Below, one piece after another: positions 1 to 3,732 of a stretch of 5,317 nucleotides of DNA (position 1 is its first letter; each line of letters starts with the position of its first letter). A program made the position numbers and the translations under genes. The stretch lies in contig JABEVL010000071.1 of assembly GCA_013043995.1 (NCBI GenBank), positions 1 to 5,317 of the forward strand, in the 5' to 3' direction. The DNA comes from Spirochaetales bacterium (GTDB lineage Bacteria; Spirochaetota; Spirochaetia; JABEVK01). Below the pieces are notes generated by a model. It saw only the letters and a list, made by a program, of their open reading frames with translations. It was not told the DNA's origin and made no database searches.

Positions 1-999
1 GTCAAGTTCCCCGACAGGGAGCGGCATCAGGTGTTCATCGAGCCCGAAGGCAGCTACACCGACGAGATGTATCTGAACGGGATTTCGAGTTCCATGCCCG
101 AAGACGTCCAGGAAGCTTACATCCACACCATCGCAGGGCTTGAAAACGCCGTGATCGTTCGTCCCGGTTACGCTGTGGAGTACGACTACATGGACCCCAG
201 CCAGCTCTTTCCAACGCTGGAAACCAAACGCCTGGCGAATCTTTTTGTCGCTGGGCAGACCAACGGCACCTCGGGTTACGAAGAAGCAGCCGCCCAGGGT
301 CTCATGGCCGGCATCAACGCCGGCTTGAAACTGCGGGGTGAGCCGCCGTTGATTCTCAAGCGCACCGAGGCCTACATCGGGGTGCTGATCGACGATCTGG
401 TGACCCTGGGGACCGAAGAACCCTACAGGATGTTCACCAGCCGGGCCGAGCACCGTCTTTCCCTGAGGCACGACAGTTGTGACAGGCGTCTGACTGAAAA
501 AGGCTACAGAATCGGTCTAGTGAGTGAGGAACAGTGGCAACTGTTCCTTAAAAAGAAGGACGCCATTGAAGCCGTCAAGGAACGCTTGCGCTTGCAACGG
601 GTAAGTCCCGCCGACGCCGTTCGCGCCGAGGTCCTGGGCGTCCACATCGGCGACACCTTCTACCAGTCGCTCAAGGATCCCACCGTCGACCTGGCCCTCC
701 TGCGCGAAATCCTCCCAGACTTGGCCCAAGGATGCCCCGACGAGTGGCTGACGCTGGCCGAACTCGACGTTAAGTACGAGGGTTACATCGGCCGGGCCCA
801 GGTGCAGGCCGAACGTTTTGAGCGCCTTGAGGGTCTGGTGATTCCCGAGAATTTTGACTACGACACCTTGCAGGGACTTTCCCGCGAAAGCCGGGAAAAG
901 TTCAAAAAAATTCGACCGCTTTCTTTGGGGCAGGCAAGCCGAATTTCTGGAGTTCGGACGAGCGACGTCGCCATTCTCTTGATGATGCTCAAGAAATAG
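1..999 (+). CDS. mnmG: MnmG (GidA) tRNA uridine-5-carboxymethylaminomethyl modification enzyme, C-terminal half (5' partial)
   Basis: The frame is open from the first base, so the gene is cut by the window edge; 332 residues remain of a family usually about 620-630 long. With MnmE, MnmG uses FAD, NADH and a methylene-folate unit to modify the wobble uridine (U34) of certain tRNAs in the cytoplasm. The visible part opens in the family motif KFPDRERHQVF and continues with EPEG and the FAD-domain stretch GQTNGTSGYEEAAAQG (around bases 253-300). Next come LGTEEPYRMFTSRAEHRLSLR (bases about 406-468), the helical tRNA/MnmE-binding region, a KYEGYIGR motif (about 772-795) and the terminal LGQASRISGV segment. 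It ends normally at TAG 997-999. The neighbour downstream is a histidine kinase with its own candidate promoter; the rsmG gene often found after mnmG is absent here. No terminator hairpin with a T-run is visible after the stop. Confidence 0.97.
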   Translation, partial: VKFPDRERHQVFIEPEGSYTDEMYLNGISSSMPEDVQEAYIHTIAGLENAVIVRPGYAVEYDYMDPSQLFPTLETKRLANLFVAGQTNGTSGYEEAAAQGLMAGINAGLKLRGEPPLILKRTEAYIGVLIDDLVTLGTEEPYRMFTSRAEHRLSLRHDSCDRRLTEKGYRIGLVSEEQWQLFLKKKDAIEAVKERLRLQRVSPADAVRAEVLGVHIGDTFYQSLKDPTVDLALLREILPDLAQGCPDEWLTLAELDVKYEGYIGRAQVQAERFERLEGLVIPENFDYDTLQGLSRESREKFKKIRPLSLGQASRISGVRTSDVAILLMMLKK

Positions 1000-1010
1000 C
1001 CCGCGAGCGC

Positions 1011-1038
1011 TTGCGAATTGTGCGTCATCGTGTAGACT
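1011..1038 (+). promoter_or_regulatory. Candidate sigma-70-type promoter for the histidine kinase, possibly giving a leaderless mRNA
   Basis: TTGCGA (1011-1016) and TAGACT (1033-1038) are separated by 16 bases. A start point about seven bases after the -10 box would fall near 1045, only three or four bases before the ATG at 1049, and no Shine-Dalgarno sequence precedes that ATG. An imperfect palindrome (CGCgAGCGCTtGCG, 1002-1015) overlaps the -35 box and could be an operator, but it may be chance. A second possible -10, TAGATA at 1044-1049, has no well-placed -35 partner. The boxes match consensus only moderately. Confidence 0.35.
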
Positions 1039-1048
1039 TGCCCTAGAT

Positions 1049-2452
1049 ATGCTTGTTCTTGACATGGCGACGCTCAATCTGGTGCTTTTCCTCGTCGGCT
1101 TTGGCAACTGGTTTTTGTCTTGTCTTGTCGCGGTATCGGGGAGAAAATTCCGGGGCGCCTGGCTTTGGGTCCTCGGGCAGGCCTTTCTGGCTTTGGGGGC
1201 CCTTGTCCTGGCATTTCGTCCCGAGCTTCCTCTTTGGGTCTCTGTCGTCGCCGGCAACGGTTTTTTTCTTGTTTCCTGCCTGCTTTTTGCGCATTCCATC
1301 TGGGCTTTCCAGTTTGCTCAGCCCTTTCCCCGCTGGCTTTACCTGACTTTTATTCCCGTTCTGCTGAGCCTTTTTTTGGTGGTCGGCGAGCCGTTGAACT
1401 TGCGCATCATCGTGTTTTCTTTTTGGGCCATTTTGGGTTCAGCTTTGGTCGGCTTTCTGGTCTTGAGAAAAATTGAACCCGGTTTTTTATGGGCCAACCT
1501 CGTAACGGCCTTTCCGTTCTTTTTGGTGAGCCTTGCTTCGGCGCTCAGGTTGTTTTTTAACCTTGTGCCCGAGGAAGAAGAGCAGTTTTATCACCCGACG
1601 ACACCCAACGCCGTCTACCTTCTCGGCGCTGTCCTGATTTCGACGGTGACGCTATTTGGCTATTTCATGATGGCCCGGCTGAAATTTGAGCGTGAGGTGA
1701 AAGAAAAAGACTTCGAAATTCAAAAACGCAACAGCGAACTTCAGGAAGTCGGCCGGTCCAAGGACCTGTTTTTCTCGATCATCGCCCACGACCTTCGCGG
1801 GCCGATCGGCGGGGCTGCCCGCTACGTCCGCAAGCACCTTTTAGGAAAAATGACGGGCTTGGAATCGAAGTATTTCGAGGTCGAAACCGTCGCCGCGGCG
1901 CTTGAAAAGACCTACGATTTTCTTGAAAAGCTCCTTTGGTGGTCGCGGGCTCAGCTCCAGGATTGGGTTCCCGTCCAGGAGAAGGTCGACGTCGCCAAGG
2001 TCCTGGCTCAAGCCGTTTCGCTCGTTGAATCCAGTGCGGAACTCAAAAAAATTCGTCTGGAGATCCCCCAAGGTCCCTTTCCCAGTCCCCTGGCCGACAC
2101 CGAATCCGTGAATCTCATCCTGGGCAACATGCTGTCGAACGCCGTGAAGTTTAGTTTTCCTGGCCATTCCGTTCGTCTTGAGGTGACCCAAACCGAGGGA
2201 ATTTGCCAAATCGCAGTGGTGGATCACGGGGTCGGGATGGATCAAGCGACGCTGGACCGTTTGTTCCGCATTGAGGCGAAACTCACGACGCATGGAACCT
2301 CGGGCGAAAGGGGCAGCGGTTTGGGGCTTCTTTTGGCCCAAAGCCTTGCCCAACGCAACGGCGGAGGGATTCTGATTGAAAGTCAGCCCGGCGTCGGTAC
2401 CCGTGCGATCCTTTGGCTCCCTTGTAGCTCCTCCGAAACAAGCGGGGACTAG
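1049..2452 (+). CDS. Sensor histidine kinase with about seven N-terminal membrane helices
   Basis: A 467-residue membrane histidine kinase that would autophosphorylate on His and pass phosphate to a response regulator. Hydrophobic segments at roughly residues 7-29, 36-56, 62-82, 96-113, 119-139, 148-171 and 189-209 form a Phe/Leu-rich membrane sensor with no recognisable extracytoplasmic domain. A charged, probably coiled-coil linker (210-236) leads to the HisKA H-box FSIIAHDLRGP with His247 as phosphoacceptor. The second dimerisation helix has LLWWSRAQL (295-303). The ATPase domain shows the N-box GNMLSNAVKFS (Asn364), the G1 box DHGVGM (392-397), an LFR F-box (405-407) and the G2 box GERGSGLGLLLA (419-430), so it looks catalytically complete. 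The start at 1049 gives the full first helix; an in-frame ATG at 1064 is an alternative, and neither has a Shine-Dalgarno sequence. The stop overlaps the convergent response-regulator stop. The stimulus cannot be inferred. Confidence 0.93.
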   Translation: MLVLDMATLNLVLFLVGFGNWFLSCLVAVSGRKFRGAWLWVLGQAFLALGALVLAFRPELPLWVSVVAGNGFFLVSCLLFAHSIWAFQFAQPFPRWLYLTFIPVLLSLFLVVGEPLNLRIIVFSFWAILGSALVGFLVLRKIEPGFLWANLVTAFPFFLVSLASALRLFFNLVPEEEEQFYHPTTPNAVYLLGAVLISTVTLFGYFMMARLKFEREVKEKDFEIQKRNSELQEVGRSKDLFFSIIAHDLRGPIGGAARYVRKHLLGKMTGLESKYFEVETVAAALEKTYDFLEKLLWWSRAQLQDWVPVQEKVDVAKVLAQAVSLVESSAELKKIRLEIPQGPFPSPLADTESVNLILGNMLSNAVKFSFPGHSVRLEVTQTEGICQIAVVDHGVGMDQATLDRLFRIEAKLTTHGTSGERGSGLGLLLAQSLAQRNGGGILIESQPGVGTRAILWLPCSSSETSGD

Positions 2453-2826
2453 CGCGGCGAGCCCAGCACAGACTGGAGCGAGTTGTGTAAAACTCGGGGG
2501 TCGAAGGGTTTTTGAAGATAAACGTAGGGGGCGGTTTTGCCCAGCCGTTCGTGGACTTCGGCCTCGCTATACGACGAAAGGTAGACAATGGGAGTTTTGT
2601 AGAACCCCCGGATGCGCGCCGCAGAATCGATACCGTCCTGAAAGCCGTAGAGCTTGATGTCCATAAGAACCACGTCAGGACGGTTTCTTAAAAAGGCGGG
2701 CAAGACCAGGTCGGCGTCCGAAACGATCTCGGTCACCTCGAAGCCCATGTCGACCAGGTCCTCTTTGAGTTCCAAGGCGAGGATGGGTTCGTCTTCGACG
2801 ATCAGAACACGAGCTGATTTCTCCAA
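2449..2826 (-). CDS. Single-domain response regulator (CheY/Spo0F-like receiver, no output domain)
   Basis: A 125-residue stand-alone receiver domain that should be phosphorylated by a histidine kinase and act through protein contacts or a phosphorelay, as no DNA-binding or enzymatic domain follows. Visible receiver landmarks are the acidic pair Glu11-Asp12 in LIVEDE, the phosphoacceptor Asp56 in VLMDIKL, the switch Ser84 in PIVYLSSYSE, the aromatic Tyr103 and the invariant Lys106 in LQKPF. The start is TTG (2826-2824), chosen because AGGGAGG lies seven bases upstream and the reading gives a standard receiver N terminus. The gene converges on the histidine kinase and shares a CTAG with it at their stops, making the kinase a plausible but unproven partner. 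It lies 45 bases downstream of the PQ-loop-like gene on the same strand, so co-transcription is possible. Confidence 0.93.
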   Translation of the reverse strand: MEKSARVLIVEDEPILALELKEDLVDMGFEVTEIVSDADLVLPAFLRNRPDVVLMDIKLYGFQDGIDSAARIRGFYKTPIVYLSSYSEAEVHERLGKTAPYVYLQKPFDPRVLHNSLQSVLGSPR

Positions 2827-2833
2827 AATCTCG

Positions 2834-2840
2834 CCTCCCT
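2834..2840 (-). promoter_or_regulatory. Shine-Dalgarno sequence that fixes the TTG start of the response regulator
   Basis: On the minus strand AGGGAGG is followed by seven bases and then TTG (2826-2824). No ATG or GTG in the same frame is better placed, so this site supports a TTG initiation codon. Confidence 0.75.
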
Positions 2841-2846
2841 TCTTTG

Positions 2847-2875
2847 AGGGTAATCGACGCCAGCGCAGGCGTCAA
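2847..2875 (-). promoter_or_regulatory. Weak candidate promoter for the response regulator
   Basis: The minus strand has a near-consensus -35, TTGACG (2875-2870), then 17 bases and a poor -10, TACCCT (2852-2847). The -35 overlaps the TGA stop of the upstream membrane-protein gene and the arm of a stem-loop. If used, transcription would begin near 2840, inside the ribosome-binding site. The -10 is weak, so the gene may instead be read from the upstream promoter. Confidence 0.25.
2856..2873 (-). terminator. GC-rich stem-loop between the PQ-loop-like gene and the response regulator (weak or partial terminator)
   Basis: GACGCC (2856-2861) and GGCGTC (2868-2873) form a perfect 6-base inverted repeat around a 6-base loop, overlapping the TGA stop of the membrane-protein gene. 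No T-run follows on either strand, so an efficient intrinsic terminator is unlikely. It could slow polymerase, protect the upstream message's 3' end, or be chance in GC-rich DNA. Confidence 0.3.
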
Positions 2876-3159
2876 GGCTGGCTGGAAATTTTGTTTCCAG
2901 CCTGGCGGGCACGGTTACGCAGAAAAAGGGCAAGGTCGACGGCCACCATGAAGGCGTTCAAAATATAGAGTCCCAGGACGTAGTCCATTCCTGAAAGAAT
3001 CTTGTGAACGATCCCCGCCAAGTAGCCGATCAAAACCAAAATCAAAAAAACCAGACTTTTGGAGCCTACTTCGCGCGATTTCCAGGACTTCCAGATCGAA
3101 AAAGGCCAGGAGATCCCAAAGCAGATCATCATCAGGGCTTCAAAAAGGTTGAGGTGCAT
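2872..3159 (-). CDS. Small three-helix membrane protein, PQ-loop/SemiSWEET-like
   Basis: A 95-residue inner-membrane protein with hydrophobic segments at about residues 5-22, 35-52 and 60-80, followed by a basic, polar tail (RNRARQ), which favours a cytoplasmic C terminus. Length and layout match a single triple-helix bundle of the PQ-loop/SemiSWEET class. A proline late in helix 1 (W18-P19, where PQ would sit) is followed by IWKSWKS, then VGSKSL at the start of helix 2, and helix 3 carries an Asn (N68 in YILNAF). SemiSWEETs work as dimers in small-solute (sugar) transport, but the canonical PQ pair is replaced, so substrate and even transport activity are inference. I recall similar short proteins annotated only as hypothetical. 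The ATG at 3159-3157 has no proper Shine-Dalgarno sequence, but a well-formed promoter lies directly upstream. It follows the nrdD genes on the same strand, with a 51-base gap. Confidence 0.8.
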   Translation of the reverse strand: MHLNLFEALMMICFGISWPFSIWKSWKSREVGSKSLVFLILVLIGYLAGIVHKILSGMDYVLGLYILNAFMVAVDLALFLRNRARQAGNKISSQP

Positions 3160-3164
3160 GCCCC

Positions 3165-3193
3165 ATTATGCCGGGCAGCGGCTGGAACGGCAA
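3165..3193 (-). promoter_or_regulatory. Sigma-70-type promoter for the PQ-loop-like gene, probably leaderless
   Basis: The minus strand reads TTGCCG (3193-3188), exactly 17 bases, then CATAAT (3170-3165), five of six matches to the -10 consensus. Only five bases (GGGGC) separate the -10 box from the ATG at 3159, so transcription would start at or within a base or two of the start codon. This suggests an independently expressed, leaderless gene. The promoter occupies the whole 51-base gap after the glycyl-radical/redoxin gene, where I see no terminator. Confidence 0.55.
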
Positions 3194-3210
3194 GACCTCA
3201 AACTCGCGGT

Positions 3211-3714
3211 TTAGCCCAAGTACGGGTCGAGTTGGCTCCAGTCCCGCGCACTCAGGATTCGGGTCAGTTCGGCACCCTGGGCGTCCAGAAGGATCAAGGT
3301 GGGCGTCGAGCTGACCTCGTCGGCCTGAGCCGCCGCAAAGCCCTCGGCGCTGTCCACATCATAAGAAACCCCGTCCAGACCCAGTTCGGGCAGGCGTGCT
3401 TTCATGGCGGGGCAGTTGGGGCAAAGGGCGCGCCAGTAGATCCTGTACGAGACGGACACCCCGGTGCGGACAGCGCCCTGGACCTGGTCCGGGGCTGCGG
3501 GTTCTGAAACGTGGCTCAAGGCTTCTTCGATCCTGACGTCATTTTCGATGAACGTCGTGCGGTGCTTGTACTCTTCGCGTTTCCCGGCGTTCCAGTTGGC
3601 CAGCGAACGGTAGTAACCCACGATGCGGGTGTAAACTTCGGTGGGGAACGTGCCGGGGTGAGCCAGCTGTTCCTCAAGCTGATGAATTTTCGTGTCGATC
3701 TCTTGTGCGGTCAT
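3211..3714 (-). CDS. Detached NrdD glycyl-radical domain fused to a glutaredoxin-like domain
   Basis: A 167-residue two-domain protein. Residues about 1-20 form an amphipathic helix (I6, I10, L13, L17). Residues 25-55 are the C-terminal glycyl-radical segment normally found at the end of class III ribonucleotide reductase: EVYTRIVGYYRSL, with Gly33 (codon 3618-3616) as expected radical site, then NWNAGKREEYKHR. A polar linker (about 57-85) leads to a redoxin fold of about 80 residues with CPNC (Cys98 and Cys101, codons 3423-3421 and 3414-3412) and the cis-proline motif TPTL (Pro138), like glutaredoxin/NrdH proteins. I infer that it supplies both the activatable glycine and the reducing dithiol to the NrdD barrel encoded just upstream. 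The ATG has GGGAGG five bases before it. It lies in the same frame as nrdD, 18 bases after its TAA, so the pair is almost certainly co-transcribed. Short separate NrdD C-terminal proteins may be known; I cannot check how common the redoxin fusion is. Confidence 0.88.
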   Translation of the reverse strand: MTAQEIDTKIHQLEEQLAHPGTFPTEVYTRIVGYYRSLANWNAGKREEYKHRTTFIENDVRIEEALSHVSEPAAPDQVQGAVRTGVSVSYRIYWRALCPNCPAMKARLPELGLDGVSYDVDSAEGFAAAQADEVSSTPTLILLDAQGAELTRILSARDWSQLDPYLG

Positions 3715-3719
3715 CTGAA

Positions 3720-3725
3720 CCTCCC
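3720..3725 (-). promoter_or_regulatory. Shine-Dalgarno sequence inside the nrdD / glycyl-radical gene junction
   Basis: GGGAGG on the minus strand sits between the nrdD TAA (3735-3733) and the ATG of the glycyl-radical/redoxin gene (3714-3712), five bases before that ATG. It shows that the downstream segment can be initiated independently, and the 18-base gap fits translational coupling. This favours a genuine split gene over a chance stop codon. Confidence 0.8.
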
Positions 3726-3732
3726 AGTTCTT

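Noticed and set aside
517..1299. A 260-codon open frame on the minus strand spanning the end of mnmG and the start of the kinase
   Set aside because: It crosses two well-supported genes and their intergenic promoter region, and its product is low-complexity Lys/Arg/Gln-rich sequence without a motif.
1841..2353. A 170-codon open frame on the minus strand inside the kinase
   Set aside because: It lies antisense to the DHp/ATPase core, whose H, N, G1 and G2 boxes are all intact on the plus strand.
2421..2440. CTTGT/ACAAG inverted repeat near the kinase 3' end as a terminator
   Set aside because: It has five weak pairs around a long loop, lies inside the coding sequence and has no T-run after it.
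3170..3182. GCCG/CGGC inverted repeat as a terminator after the redoxin gene
   Set aside because: The stem is only four base pairs, no T-run follows, and it lies within the promoter spacer of the next gene.
3004..3507. A 167-codon open frame on the plus strand opposite the membrane protein and the redoxin gene
   Set aside because: It spans two real genes and the promoter between them, and shows no domain-like pattern.
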